A stretch of 64,000 nucleotides of DNA from Billgrantia kenyensis. Lineage in GTDB: Bacteria; Pseudomonadota; Gammaproteobacteria; Pseudomonadales; Halomonadaceae. The first letter of the stretch is position 1, and each line of letters begins with the position of its first letter. The stretch spans positions 1 to 64,000 of the forward strand of contig NZ_JACEFT010000008.1 in NCBI RefSeq assembly GCF_013697085.1, read 5' to 3'. The position numbers and the translations under genes were made by a program. Shown here piece by piece: positions 9,144 to 21,136 of the stretch. The notes under the pieces are model-generated. The model was not told where the DNA came from and did no database searches. It saw only the letters and a program-made list of their open reading frames with translations.

Positions 9144-10069
9144 GCACTTGCCTGCAGAGCGCCATTGGCCTCACCGCCCAGCCAGTCGATCAGGCGCTCA
9201 ACCTCCTCGGCCAGTGCTCCGGTCATCAGCATGAAGTCGGCTTCGAGTCGCACCACGGCATCGCCATCGTCCTCGATCTCGCCCGCTTCGTCGATCAGTG
9301 CGTCACTGAACCGCAGCGACTTGAGCGTCAGGTCGTCGTGCAACACGTAGCCCAGACGGCCCTCGACCTCGATGCCGAGGCGGCTGGCCTGCTTGCCCGC
9401 CGCCAGCAGCTGCTGGATCTCATCGCTGTCCAGGTCCACCTGCCGCGCACGCAAAACGCCATCGTCGCCCTTGGCCTTGAGCTCCACCTGATCGCCCAGC
9501 TGCAGGGCAGCGGGGCGCGAACTCTCATCGGCCAGCCACTGCGTCATGGCACGCATCGGCAGGGTCTGGGAAGTCAGCGGCGTGACCTTGAGGCTGCCCA
9601 GCGTCTCGCGCAGCAGGTCGAGCACCTCTTCGGCACGCTTGCGCGAACTGGTGTTCACCGCGATCAGGTGGCGCCGGGTGTCCCACCACAGGTCGACCTT
9701 CTGGCTTCTCACGAAGGCACGCGGCAGCAGCTCCTCGTAGACCTGCTCCTTGATCTCCTGCTTCTCCTGGCGCCGCAGCTTGCGTCCCTCGCGGGCCTCG
9801 ATCTCTGCGCCGCGCTCCTCCACCTCCTCGCGCACCACGCCGGCAGGAAGCAGTCGCTCATGGCGCAGCATAGTCAGCAGCCGCTGCCCTTGCAGTTCAT
9901 GCAGCAGCGCCGTGCCGGCACGCCCGGCGGGCGGACACCACCCCACGCGCCTGGCCTCCTGGCTGCCGGGCGGACGAGCCGCCTGGCCGGCCAGGGCCTC
10001 CTCGAGATCGGCGGCGGGAATCGTCGCTGCCTCGTGCAGGCGGTAAAGGTGCAAGTGCTTGAACCACAT
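9140..10069 (-). CDS. rdgC: Recombination-associated protein RdgC
   Basis: This 309-residue protein begins with MWFKHLHLYRL, the usual RdgC N-terminus. I chose ATG 10069 for that reason and because AGGGAA lies at good spacing; the frame stays open a further 28 residues upstream. RdgC forms a ring-shaped dimer around double-stranded DNA and restrains RecA. The central basic helical stretch (REGRKLRRQEKQEIK) and the following WWDTRRHLIAVNTSSRKRAE are family features. It leads a minus-strand operon with the acyltransferase and the cation exporter; I see no functional link between them. The upstream region is shared with the divergent thioesterase gene. Confidence 0.9.
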   Translation of the reverse strand: MWFKHLHLYRLHEAATIPAADLEEALAGQAARPPGSQEARRVGWCPPAGRAGTALLHELQGQRLLTMLRHERLLPAGVVREEVEERGAEIEAREGRKLRRQEKQEIKEQVYEELLPRAFVRSQKVDLWWDTRRHLIAVNTSSRKRAEEVLDLLRETLGSLKVTPLTSQTLPMRAMTQWLADESSRPAALQLGDQVELKAKGDDGVLRARQVDLDSDEIQQLLAAGKQASRLGIEVEGRLGYVLHDDLTLKSLRFSDALIDEAGEIEDDGDAVVRLEADFMLMTGALAEEVERLIDWLGGEANGALQASA

Positions 10070-10247
10070 GGCGCAATTTCCCTGAGCAAAAGGACGCATA
10101 TTATGGCGAACGGGACACCCCGGTTCCAGTGGCAACTGAGGTGCAGGCAACAAGTAGATTCAAACTATCGTTTGAAGTTGGCGCGCTGGCAGGCCTAGAA
10201 TCGAGCGGGTACCTACTGCGGCACATATATTGAAGGAGAACCTCACC

Positions 10248-10676
10248 ATGGACCACCGAATTTCCCGGGTCACCCTGCGTGTCCGTGGCTACCATCTGGA
10301 TGGCTACGGTCACGTCAACAACGCCCGCTACCTGGAGTTCCTCGAGGAGGGGCGCTGGGCCTATTTCGACGACCGTCCTGAACTGGCACGTCACTTCGCT
10401 TCCGGCAGCCCGGCCTTCGTGGCGGTGAATCTCAACATCAACTACCGCCTCGCTGCGGTGGCCGGCGATGACCTGGAGGTGCTGACCCGGATCGCCGAGC
10501 TCGGTGATCGCAGCGCACGCATGTACCAGGAGATTCGCCGCATCCGCGACGACAAGCCGGTCGTCGATGCCGACCTCACCTTCGTTCTGCTCGACGTGCG
10601 CGCCAAGCAGTCCATGACCATCGAGGGCGAGATTCGCCAGGCGCTGGAGCCGCTGGTCTTGCCGAAAGCGCAATAA
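10248..10676 (+). CDS. 4HBT-fold acyl-CoA thioesterase (YbgC/FadM type)
   Basis: This 142-residue hot-dog-fold thioesterase has the catalytic signature DGYGHVNNARYLEFLEEGRW, where the Asp and following HVNN line the active site. The start at ATG 10248 is set by a strong AAGGAGA site 8 nt upstream; an in-frame ATG at 10230 lacks one. Members hydrolyse short- or long-chain acyl-CoA esters in the cytoplasm, with substrates varying within the family. It lies alone between the divergent rdgC operon and gyrA. Confidence 0.88.
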   Translation: MDHRISRVTLRVRGYHLDGYGHVNNARYLEFLEEGRWAYFDDRPELARHFASGSPAFVAVNLNINYRLAAVAGDDLEVLTRIAELGDRSARMYQEIRRIRDDKPVVDADLTFVLLDVRAKQSMTIEGEIRQALEPLVLPKAQ

Positions 10677-10874
10677 GGCCGAACATGATTTGCCTGGCCG
10701 TGTCCAGGCTCCCTTTGCCCTGTGCCGCAAGCTGCCTTTGTGTCGTCCGCAGTGGTATGATGGCAGGCTGTAATGGCGCCTCCTTATTGGGGAAACGCCG
10801 CGAATTGCTCGTGCAGGCATTCGTGGAGTGTTTCTTGGTGCCAAACCGCTGTAGCGCAAAGGATTCGACGACCC

Positions 10875-13598
<2,724 letters not shown>

Positions 13599-13621
13599 GC
13601 GCGTTTCAAGCCCGGAAAGCG

Positions 13622-13732
13622 ATGAGCTGTTCCGGCGACAAGCCTCGCGAGGGCGCTGTGAACCCATCCCTGGGCGCTATTTTTGCCATCCATGGCAAAA
13701 AACCCTCGCTACGGCTTGTCCCCGGCGCTCAT
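13622..13732. repeat. Long imperfect palindrome between gyrA and serC
   Basis: Two ~30-nt arms, 13622-13653 and 13703-13732, are imperfect inverted copies sharing ATGAGC, CCGG, GACAAGCC and GCGAGGG blocks. In the middle, 13680-13701 forms a perfect AT-flanked hairpin (TTTTTGCCAT/ATGGCAAAAA) that could terminate gyrA transcription in either direction. GGGCGCT occurs twice between the arms. The organisation suggests a REP-like intergenic element rather than a simple terminator. Confidence 0.6.
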
Positions 13733-13773
13733 CTCGCCTGGCCACGATATGAGTTGAACGGAACCCCACGCTG

Positions 13774-14859
13774 ATGACACGCCACCATAATTTCTGCGCC
13801 GGTCCCGCGGCGCTGCCCACGCCGGTACTGGAGCGGGCGCGGGATGAAATGCTCGACTACCAGGGGCGCGGTCTCTCGGTCATGGAGATGAGCCACCGCT
13901 CGCCGGAGTTCGTCGCCATCGCCGAACAGGCCGAGGCCGATCTGCGCGAGCTGCTCGCCGTCCCCGACAACTACCGGGTGCTGTTCCTGCAGGGCGGCGC
14001 CAGCCTGCAATTCTCCATGGTGCCAATGAACCTGCTGGGCAGGGGAGGCAGCGCCAACTTCCTCTATACCGGTATCTGGGGCAAGAAGGCCCGCGCCGAA
14101 GCCGAGCAACTGGGCTTCGGCGTGCATACGGCCGGCACCAGCGAGCCAAGCGGGCATAGCCAAGTGCCCAGCCAGGGTGATATCTCGCTCTCGGCGGATG
14201 CCGCCTACCTGCACTACACGGCCAACGAGACCATCGGCGGGCTGGAGTTCGACTACGTACCCGACGTCAACGTGCCGCTGGTGTGCGACTACTCCTCCAG
14301 TATCCTGGCCGAGCCGCTCGACGTGTCTCGCTTCGGGGTGATCTACGCCGGGGCGCAGAAGAATATCGGCCCGGCGGGCCTGACCCTGGTCCTGGTACGC
14401 GACGACCTGCTCGGCCAGCGCTGCGAGCGCACGCCCAGCCTGTTCGACTACCGGGCCATGGCCGAAGCGGGATCCATGGTCAATACGCCGCCCACCTACG
14501 CCTGGTATCTGGCAGGGCTGGTGTTCCAGTGGCTCAAGCATGACATCGGCGGCCTCGAGGCCATGGCCGTCATCAATGCGCGCAAGGCGGCCAAGCTCTA
14601 TGCCGCCATCGACTCGAGCGGCCTCTACTCGAATCCCATTGCCGTGAACAACCGCTCGCGCATGAACGTGCCCTTCGTGCTCGCCGACGACCGCCTCGAC
14701 AAGCCGTTCCTGGCCGAGGCCGAGGAAGCCGGCCTGCTCAATCTCAAGGGGCATCGCAGCGTTGGTGGCATGCGCGCGAGCCTCTACAACGCCGTACCCG
14801 AGGCGGCCGTCGATGCGCTGATCGACTTCATGGCCGACTTCGAGCAACGCAGGGGATAA
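13774..14859 (+). CDS. serC: Phosphoserine aminotransferase
   Basis: This 361-residue fold-type I PLP enzyme begins with the SerC signature NFCAGPAALPTPVL and has the PLP lysine at Lys196 in YAGAQKNIGPAG. It converts 3-phosphohydroxypyruvate plus glutamate to phosphoserine for serine synthesis. It also acts on the 4-phosphoerythronate-derived keto acid in pyridoxal phosphate synthesis. Length matches the family (~360). It is followed 2 nt later by pheA and is the first gene of the serC-pheA-tyrA/aroA-cmk operon. Confidence 0.97.
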   Translation: MTRHHNFCAGPAALPTPVLERARDEMLDYQGRGLSVMEMSHRSPEFVAIAEQAEADLRELLAVPDNYRVLFLQGGASLQFSMVPMNLLGRGGSANFLYTGIWGKKARAEAEQLGFGVHTAGTSEPSGHSQVPSQGDISLSADAAYLHYTANETIGGLEFDYVPDVNVPLVCDYSSSILAEPLDVSRFGVIYAGAQKNIGPAGLTLVLVRDDLLGQRCERTPSLFDYRAMAEAGSMVNTPPTYAWYLAGLVFQWLKHDIGGLEAMAVINARKAAKLYAAIDSSGLYSNPIAVNNRSRMNVPFVLADDRLDKPFLAEAEEAGLLNLKGHRSVGGMRASLYNAVPEAAVDALIDFMADFEQRRG

Positions 14860-14861
14860 CC

Positions 14862-15953
14862 ATGACCGACACCCCGAAGAACCTCGACTCGCTGCGCGAG
14901 CGTATCGACAGCATCGACAACGAGATCCTGCGCCTGATCAGTGCGCGGGCCGACTGTGCCAAGCAGGTCGCTGACGTCAAGACCCAGAGCGACCCCAGCG
15001 CCGTCTTCTATCGCCCCGAGCGCGAGGCCCAGGTACTGCGTCGCATCATGGAACTCAACCAGGGGCCGCTCAACAGCGAGGAGATGGCGCGGCTGTTCCG
15101 CGAGATCATGTCCGCCTGCCTGGCGCTGGAGCAGCCCACCAAGGTGGCCTACCTGGGCCCGGAGGGCACCTTCACCCAGCAAGCCGCGCTCAAGCACTTT
15201 GGCGAGAGTGCGGTGAGCATGCCCATGGCCGCCATCGACGAAGTCTTCCGCGAAGTGGAGGCGGGCGCGGTCAACTACGGCGTGGTGCCGGTGGAGAACT
15301 CCACCGAAGGCGTGGTCAGCCACACCCTGGATTCGTTCATGGACTCCTCGATCCGCATCTGCGGCGAGGTGGTGCTGCGCATCCACCACCACCTGCTGGT
15401 GGCCGATACCACCCTGCGCGACAAGGTCTCGCGGATCTACTCGCACCCGCAGTCGCTGGCCCAGTGCCGCAAGTGGCTCGACGCCCACTATCCCCGTGCC
15501 GAAAGGGTGCCGGTGTCGTCCAACGCCGAAGCGGCCAAGATGATCAAGGGCGAGTGGCACAGCGCCGCCATTGCCGGCGACATGGCCGCCAAGCTCTACG
15601 GCCTGGAGAAGATCGCCGAGAAGATCGAGGATCGTCCCGACAACTCCACGCGCTTCCTCATCATCGGTACCCAGCACGTGCCCATGTCCGGCGAGGACAA
15701 GACCTCCATCGTGGTGGCCATGCGCAACCAGCCGGGTGCACTGCATGACCTGCTCGAGCCGTTCCACCGGCACAGCATCGACCTGACCCGCCTGGAGACG
15801 CGGCCCTCGCGTACCGGGGTGTGGAACTACGTCTTCTTCATCGACTTCAAGGGTCATGTGGACGAGCCCAGGGTCGCCGCCGTGCTCGAAGAGGTGCGCC
15901 TGCGCGCATCCGAAGTGAAGGTGCTCGGCTCCTATCCCGTGGGCGTGCTGTAG
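14862..15953 (+). CDS. pheA: Bifunctional chorismate mutase / prephenate dehydratase
   Basis: This 363-residue P-protein has an AroQ-type chorismate mutase at ~8-90 (LRERIDSIDNEILRLISAR). The prephenate dehydratase spans ~97-275, starting VAYLGPEGTFTQQAA and carrying the ENSTEG and DNSTRF motifs. A C-terminal ACT domain at ~285-360 has LETRPS in place of the usual ESRP phenylalanine-binding motif. It makes phenylpyruvate from chorismate, and the ACT domain gives feedback inhibition by phenylalanine. The stop codon sits 2 nt before the first possible GTG start of the tyrA-aroA fusion, so the genes are co-transcribed. Confidence 0.97.
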   Translation: MTDTPKNLDSLRERIDSIDNEILRLISARADCAKQVADVKTQSDPSAVFYRPEREAQVLRRIMELNQGPLNSEEMARLFREIMSACLALEQPTKVAYLGPEGTFTQQAALKHFGESAVSMPMAAIDEVFREVEAGAVNYGVVPVENSTEGVVSHTLDSFMDSSIRICGEVVLRIHHHLLVADTTLRDKVSRIYSHPQSLAQCRKWLDAHYPRAERVPVSSNAEAAKMIKGEWHSAAIAGDMAAKLYGLEKIAEKIEDRPDNSTRFLIIGTQHVPMSGEDKTSIVVAMRNQPGALHDLLEPFHRHSIDLTRLETRPSRTGVWNYVFFIDFKGHVDEPRVAAVLEEVRLRASEVKVLGSYPVGVL

Positions 15954-15955
15954 GC

Positions 15956-18322
15956 GTGGTGGAGCGTACTCCCGCTCGAAGTGCTCTGCCGGCCGAACCG
16001 CGCATCCTCATCGTTGGGTTGGGGTTGATCGGCGGCTCGCTGGCCGCGGCCCTGCGTGAAGCGGGCTATGGAGGAGCATCCACCGGCGGCTTCGGGCCGG
16101 TTGAACCTGCCGGCGGCTTCGGGCCGGTTGAAATAGCCGCCTGCGACCCCGACCGCGACGAGATCGAGCGCGGCATCGAGATGGGCCTGATCGACGGCGG
16201 CGACACCCGGCTCGCGCCGTTGGTACCCGGCGCCACGCTGATCGTGCTGGCGGTGCCGGTGCTGGCCATGCGCAGCGTGATGGACGAACTGGCCCAGGCG
16301 CTGCCCATCGAGGCACTGGAAGGCGCAGCGCCGCGGGTCGTGATCACCGACGTGGGCAGCACCAAGGCCGCAGTGCGCGACTGCGCCCTGGCGGCCTTCG
16401 GCCGGCTGCCGGCGGGGCTGGTGCTGGGCCATCCCATCGCCGGCTCGGAGAAGAGCGGCGTGGCGGCATCGAACCCCCGGCTCTACGTCAATCACAAGGT
16501 GATCCTCACGCCGGGCATCGAGACTGCTAGCACGGCACTTTCACGGGTTCGCACCCTGTGGCGCGCCTGCGGCGCCGAGGTGCTGGAGATGGACGTGGAG
16601 CGCCATGACCAGGTCCTGGCGCGCACCAGTCATTTGCCGCACCTGCTCGCCTTCTCGCTGGTGGATACCCTGGCACGCCAGGACGAGCGGCTGGAGATCT
16701 TCCGCTACGCCGCCGGCGGCTTTCGCGACTTCACCCGCATCGCCGGCAGCGACCCGGTGATGTGGCGCGATATCTTCACCGCCAACCGTGACGCCGTGCT
16801 GGCCTCCCTCGACGACTTCGAAGCGGGGCTGGGGCGACTGCGCCGGGCGGTGGAAGCCGGCGACGGCGATGCTATGCTCTCCATCTTCGACCGTGCCAGC
16901 CATGCACGGCATTATTTCGACTCTCTCCTGAACCAGACCAGTTATCAGGCGGAATACCAGATGCAAGAACAAGGAAAGCTCACCTTCCGGGCCGCGCCCG
17001 GTGGCCGCGTGGCCGGACGCATTCGTGTGCCGGGCGACAAGTCGATTTCCCATCGCTCGATCATGCTGGGTGCACTGGCCGAGGGCGTGACCGAGGTCAA
17101 GGGCTTCCTCGAAGGTGAGGACAGCCTGGCCACCCTGCAGGCCTTCCGCGAGATGGGCGTGGCCATCGAGGGGCCGCATCAGGGGCGGGTCACCGTTCAC
17201 GGGGTCGGCATGCACGGACTCAAGGCACCGGCCGGTCCGCTCTACGTAGGCAACGCCGGTACCGCCATGCGCTTGTTTGCCGGGCTGCTGGCAGGGCAGG
17301 CCTTCGACACTGAACTGATCGGCGATGCCTCGTTGACCAAGCGCCCCATGGGCCGGGTCGCCGACCCGCTGCGGCTGATGGGGGCGAAGATCGACACCGC
17401 CGAAGGCGGCCGCCCGCCGCTCAAGATCCATGGCGGCCAGCCGCTCGAGGGCATCGACTACGACATGCCCATGGCCAGCGCCCAGGTGAAGTCCTGCCTG
17501 CTTCTCGCCGGGCTCTACGCCAACGGCGAGACCCGCGTGCGCGAGCCCGCACCCACTCGCGACCACACCGAGCGCATGCTGGCCGGCTTCGGCTATGAGG
17601 TGCATCGCGAAGGCGACACCTGCTGGCTCAGCGGCGGCGGCAAGCTCACTGCCGCGCCCATCGACGTGCCCTCCGACATCTCCTCGGCCACCTTCTTCCT
17701 GGTGGCGGCGGCGATTACGCCGGGCTCCAACCTGATTCTCGAGCACGTGGGCATCAACCCCACCCGCATCGGCGTGATCAACATCCTCAAGCTGATGGGC
17801 GCCGACCTGCACCTGACCAACGAGCGTGAAGTAGGCGGCGAGCCGGTCGCCGACCTGCACATCCGCTACGCGCCGCTCAAGGGTATCGACATACCCGTCG
17901 ACCAGGTGCCGCTGGCCATCGACGAGTTCCCGGCGCTGTTCATCGCCGCCGCCTGCGCCGAGGGCACCACTCGCCTGCGTGGCGCGGAGGAGCTCCGGGT
18001 CAAGGAGTCCGACCGCATCCAGGCCATGGCCGACGGCCTGGCCACCCTGGGCGTCGAGCATACCGTACGCGAGGACGGCATCGACATCGTCGGTGCCGGC
18101 GATCGTGAAGCCGTCTTCGGCGGCGGGCGCATCGACAGCCTGGGCGATCACCGCATTGCCATGTCCTTCGTCGTCGCCTCGCTGCGCGCTGGCGAGGAGA
18201 TCGTCATCGACGACTGCGCCAATGTCGCCACCTCGTTTCCCGGTTTCACCGAGCTTGCCTGCACCGTGGGCCTGCGGGTCAGCGAAGAAGCCGAGAGCGA
18301 AGAGAGCGAGGCGGGCGCATGA
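15956..18322 (+). CDS. tyrA-aroA: Prephenate dehydrogenase / EPSP synthase fusion
   Basis: One uninterrupted frame encodes two enzymes. Residues ~1-330 are a TyrA-type dehydrogenase, with the NAD motif GLGLIGGSL and the conserved [12 protein letters not shown]. Residues from ~336 are class I EPSP synthase (AroA), with [20 protein letters not shown] and LGDHRIAMS. TyrA oxidises prephenate; AroA joins PEP to shikimate-3-phosphate. This fusion is known in Pseudomonas and Halomonas relatives. The start is uncertain: GTG 15956 or GTG 15959, just after pheA, with no strong ribosome-binding site. An internal ATG at 16961 could start a free AroA. The NAD domain contains a tandem-repeat insertion, listed separately. 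Confidence 0.93.
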   Translation: MVERTPARSALPAEPRILIVGLGLIGGSLAAALREAGYGGASTGGFGPVEPAGGFGPVEIAACDPDRDEIERGIEMGLIDGGDTRLAPLVPGATLIVLAVPVLAMRSVMDELAQALPIEALEGAAPRVVITDVGSTKAAVRDCALAAFGRLPAGLVLGHPIAGSEKSGVAASNPRLYVNHKVILTPGIETASTALSRVRTLWRACGAEVLEMDVERHDQVLARTSHLPHLLAFSLVDTLARQDERLEIFRYAAGGFRDFTRIAGSDPVMWRDIFTANRDAVLASLDDFEAGLGRLRRAVEAGDGDAMLSIFDRASHARHYFDSLLNQTSYQAEYQMQEQGKLTFRAAPGGRVAGRIRVPGDKSISHRSIMLGALAEGVTEVKGFLEGEDSLATLQAFREMGVAIEGPHQGRVTVHGVGMHGLKAPAGPLYVGNAGTAMRLFAGLLAGQAFDTELIGDASLTKRPMGRVADPLRLMGAKIDTAEGGRPPLKIHGGQPLEGIDYDMPMASAQVKSCLLLAGLYANGETRVREPAPTRDHTERMLAGFGYEVHREGDTCWLSGGGKLTAAPIDVPSDISSATFFLVAAAITPGSNLILEHVGINPTRIGVINILKLMGADLHLTNEREVGGEPVADLHIRYAPLKGIDIPVDQVPLAIDEFPALFIAAACAEGTTRLRGAEELRVKESDRIQAMADGLATLGVEHTVREDGIDIVGAGDREAVFGGGRIDSLGDHRIAMSFVVASLRAGEEIVIDDCANVATSFPGFTELACTVGLRVSEEAESEESEAGA
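16083..16132 (+). repeat. 27-nt tandem duplication inside tyrA
   Basis: A 23-nt unit starting CCGGCGGCTTCGG occurs at 16083-16105 and again at 16110-16132, a 27-nt period. It keeps frame and duplicates the peptide GGFGPVE between the first helix and second strand of the TyrA Rossmann fold, where most TyrA proteins have a short turn. Confidence 0.9.
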
Positions 18323-19008
18323 GTCAAGCGGCCAAGGTGCTGACCCTCGACGGGCCCGGTGGTGCCGGCAAGGGCACCATCAGCCGCCTGGTTGCCGAAC
18401 GCCTGGGCTGGCACCTGCTCGACAGCGGGGCGCTCTACCGTCTTACCGCGCTGGCAGCCCGGCGCCACGGCGTGGCGCTTGACGACGAGCCGGCGCTGGA
18501 GCGGCTTGCCGCCACCCTGGACGTCGAATTCCTGGCCGAGGCCGACGCCACGCGCATCCTGCTCGAAGGTGACGATGTCAGCCGTGAGATCCGCACCGAA
18601 CAGGCGGGCGATGCCGCCTCCCGGGTGGCATCGCTCAACGGCGTGCGCCAGGCGCTGCTGCAGCGCCAGCGCGACTTCAGAACACCGCCTGGGCTGGTGG
18701 CCGACGGCCGCGACATGGGCACCGTGGTGTTTCCCGATGCCGAGCTGAAGGTGTTCCTCACGGCGAGCGCGGAAGAGCGTGCGCGCAGGCGCTACCTTCA
18801 GTTGCAGGAAGCAGGGGTGGATGCTAGTCTATCGAGTCTTTTGAAGGAAATTCAGGCACGCGATGCACGTGACATGCAGCGCAGCGTGGCCCCGCTCAAG
18901 CCGGCAGACGATGCCATTGAGCTCGATACCACGAGCCTGAGTATACCGGAAGTGGTGGAACGGTTGACGGAGTGGCTGGCCCAGCGCGGCCTCGCCCCCG
19001 AGACTTGA
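18319..19008 (+). CDS. cmk: Cytidylate kinase
   Basis: This 229-residue (d)CMP kinase has the P-loop GPGGAGKGT at residues 12-20, DSGALYR as the CMP-binding start, and the [13 protein letters not shown] segment. It phosphorylates CMP and dCMP with ATP. The ATG overlaps the tyrA-aroA stop by 4 nt (ATGA), so it is translationally coupled to it. A 178-nt gap follows before rpsA, which probably has its own promoter. Confidence 0.96.
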   Translation: MSQAAKVLTLDGPGGAGKGTISRLVAERLGWHLLDSGALYRLTALAARRHGVALDDEPALERLAATLDVEFLAEADATRILLEGDDVSREIRTEQAGDAASRVASLNGVRQALLQRQRDFRTPPGLVADGRDMGTVVFPDAELKVFLTASAEERARRRYLQLQEAGVDASLSSLLKEIQARDARDMQRSVAPLKPADDAIELDTTSLSIPEVVERLTEWLAQRGLAPET

Positions 19009-19186
19009 TCTCCCTTGCGGCGCCCTCGAGCGGATGTCATGGCATGGTCGGGCACCAACATTCTTGCAAGTCCGGCCAGGTCCAACCAGCGCTAACATCC
19101 CCGGGGGTTTGGCAAATTAGGCCCGCACTCGCTGGTGGTGCGGAGAAGGCGGCAACGCCTCACACCGTTGATCACGTAGGAAAATC

Positions 19187-20863
19187 ATGAGCGAAAGCTT
19201 TGCTGAACTGTTTGAACAGTCACTGCAGGACATCAACATGGAGCCGGGCGCCATCGTCACGGCTACCGTCGTCGACATCGAAGGTGACTGGGTCACCGTC
19301 CATGCCGGCCTGAAGTCTGAAGGACAGATTCCCGCGGCGCAGTTCCGCGACGATAGCGGCGAACTCACCATCGCCGTCGGCGACGAAGTCAGCGTCGCCC
19401 TGGAAGCCGTCGAGGACGGTTTCGGCGAGACCCGTCTGTCTCGCGAGAAGGCCAAGCGCGCCGAAGCCTGGAAGGTTCTGGAAGCGGCCTTCGAGAAGGA
19501 AGAGATCGTCAAGGGCGTGATCAACGGCAAGGTCAAGGGCGGTTTCACCGTCGACATCGACTCCATCCGTGCATTCCTCCCGGGTTCCCTGGTCGACGTG
19601 CGTCCGGTGCGCGACACCGCGCATCTCGAGCACAAGGAACTCGACTTCAAGGTCATCAAGCTCGACCCCAAGCGCAACAACGTGGTCGTTTCCCGCCGCG
19701 CCGTACTCGAAGCCGAGAACAGCGCCGAGCGTGAAGCCCTGCTCGCCACCCTGCAGGAAGGCCAGCAGATCATCGGTATCGTCAAGAACCTCACCGACTA
19801 CGGCGCCTTCGTCGACCTGGGCGGCGTCGATGGCCTGCTGCACATTACCGACATGGCCTGGAAGCGCATCAAGCATCCGAGCGAGATCGTTGCCGTGGGC
19901 GACGAGATCAACGTCAAGGTGCTCAAGTTCGACCGCGAGCGCAACCGCGTCTCCCTGGGTCTGAAGCAGCTGGGCGAAGATCCGTGGGTCAACATCAAGG
20001 ACCGCTACCCCGAGGGTACCGTGGTTCCGGCCCGCGTCACCAACCTCACCGACTACGGCTGCTTCGCCGAGCTGGAAGAGGGTGTCGAAGGCCTGGTTCA
20101 CGTCTCCGAGATGGACTGGACCAACAAGAACATCCACCCGTCCAAGGTCGTCAACATCGGCGACGACGTGGATGTCATGATCCTCGACATCGACGAGGAG
20201 CGTCGTCGTATCTCCCTGGGTATCAAGCAGTGCACCCCGAACCCGTGGGAAACCTTCAACGCCCAGTACAACAAGGGCGACCGCGTTGCCGGTACCATCA
20301 AGTCGATCACCGACTTCGGTATCTTCATCGGTCTGGAAGGCGGCATCGACGGCCTGGTTCACCTCTCCGACCTCTCCTGGTCCGAGACTGGCGAAGAAGC
20401 CGTGCGTCGCTTCAAGAAGGGCGACGAAGCGGAAGCCGTCATTCTCTCCATCGACCCGGAGCGTGAGCGCATTTCGCTTGGCATCAAGCAGCTCGACTCC
20501 GACCCGGTGGCCGAGTACCTGGCCGTCAACGACAAGGGCTCCATCGTCTCCGGCCGCGTGGTCGAAGTCGATGCCAAGGAAGCCCACGTCGAGCTGGCCA
20601 CTGACGTCGTCGCCGTGCTCAAGGCGTCCGAGATCAGCGCCGACCGCGTCGAAGACGCGCGCAACGTGCTGAGCGAAGGCGACACCGTCGAAGCCCGCAT
20701 CGTCAACGTCGATCGCAAGAACCGCGCGATCAACCTGTCGATCAAGGCCAAGGACCAGGACGACACTCGTCAGAACCTGAAGAAGCTGCGCGAGCAGGAA
20801 GTCGAGAGCGGTGGCCCGACCACCATCGGCGACCTCATCAAGCAGCAGATGGGTCAGGACTGA
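19187..20863 (+). CDS. rpsA: 30S ribosomal protein S1
   Basis: This 558-residue S1 protein contains six S1 RNA-binding domains. The first two bind the ribosome and the later ones bind mRNA; the repeats are visible through recurring [25 protein letters not shown] and [13 protein letters not shown] strands. It recruits mRNA to the 30S subunit. Codon use is strongly biased to C-ending codons, as expected for a highly expressed gene. Two strong hairpins follow the stop codon. In many gammaproteobacteria ihfB comes next, but here it does not. Confidence 0.98.
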   Translation: MSESFAELFEQSLQDINMEPGAIVTATVVDIEGDWVTVHAGLKSEGQIPAAQFRDDSGELTIAVGDEVSVALEAVEDGFGETRLSREKAKRAEAWKVLEAAFEKEEIVKGVINGKVKGGFTVDIDSIRAFLPGSLVDVRPVRDTAHLEHKELDFKVIKLDPKRNNVVVSRRAVLEAENSAEREALLATLQEGQQIIGIVKNLTDYGAFVDLGGVDGLLHITDMAWKRIKHPSEIVAVGDEINVKVLKFDRERNRVSLGLKQLGEDPWVNIKDRYPEGTVVPARVTNLTDYGCFAELEEGVEGLVHVSEMDWTNKNIHPSKVVNIGDDVDVMILDIDEERRRISLGIKQCTPNPWETFNAQYNKGDRVAGTIKSITDFGIFIGLEGGIDGLVHLSDLSWSETGEEAVRRFKKGDEAEAVILSIDPERERISLGIKQLDSDPVAEYLAVNDKGSIVSGRVVEVDAKEAHVELATDVVAVLKASEISADRVEDARNVLSEGDTVEARIVNVDRKNRAINLSIKAKDQDDTRQNLKKLREQEVESGGPTTIGDLIKQQMGQD

Positions 20864-20872
20864 TCGTCCCCC

Positions 20873-20896
20873 TCGGGCTCCGCTAGCGGAGCCCGA
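20873..20896. terminator. Palindromic hairpin after rpsA
   Basis: A 24-nt perfect palindrome (TCGGGCTCCGC and its complement, meeting at CTAG) starts 9 nt after the rpsA stop. It has no T-run, so it may be a mRNA-stabilising stem ahead of the real terminator or a protein-binding site. Confidence 0.5.
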
Positions 20897-20910
20897 TGAG
20901 CCAAGGCTCA

Positions 20911-20949
20911 AACAAGAACGCCGCCCTTCGGGGCGGCGTTCTTGTTTAG
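20911..20949 (+). terminator. Strong Rho-independent terminator of rpsA
   Basis: A perfect 16-bp stem (AACAAGAACGCCGCCC and its complement) is closed by a stable TTCG tetraloop and followed by TTTAG. The A-rich 5' side means it can also terminate minus-strand transcripts. Confidence 0.9.
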
Positions 20950-20974
20950 CTGTATCAGTCAACCTAGAGGGAAG

Positions 20975-21108
20975 GCCTGGCAATGGCCAGGCTAGGGCTA
21001 GGCCCGTTCCCTACGGGCCAACGCATTTCCCACATCCATGTGGGTCACAAAAATTCGGCGCAGAAACGGAGTTTACAAGCTGTAAATGAGTATTCTAAGC
21101 CGAATTTT
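20975..21108. repeat. Composite multi-hairpin intergenic element
   Basis: Several stems lie in succession: 20975-20992 (GCCTGGC/GCCAGGC), 21001-21019 (GGCCCGT/ACGGGCC) and 21029-21044 (CCCACAT/ATGTGGG). An outer stem, 21050-21059 with 21099-21108 (AAAATTCGGC/GCCGAATTTT), encloses 21072-21086 (TTTACA/TGTAAA). There is no open frame of note. The element abuts the 3' end of rimO. The layout looks like a dispersed intergenic repeat, but I see only this copy in the window. Confidence 0.6.
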
Positions 21109-21136
21109 AACGACGCATGGCCGAAGACAGGACTTT

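Noticed and set aside
16541-18151. 536-codon minus-strand open frame opposite tyrA-aroA
   Set aside because: Shadow of the aroA reading frame; low-complexity translation.
19220-20983. 587-codon minus-strand open frame opposite rpsA
   Set aside because: Antisense shadow of a highly biased gene; Asp/Val/Gly-rich with no domain.
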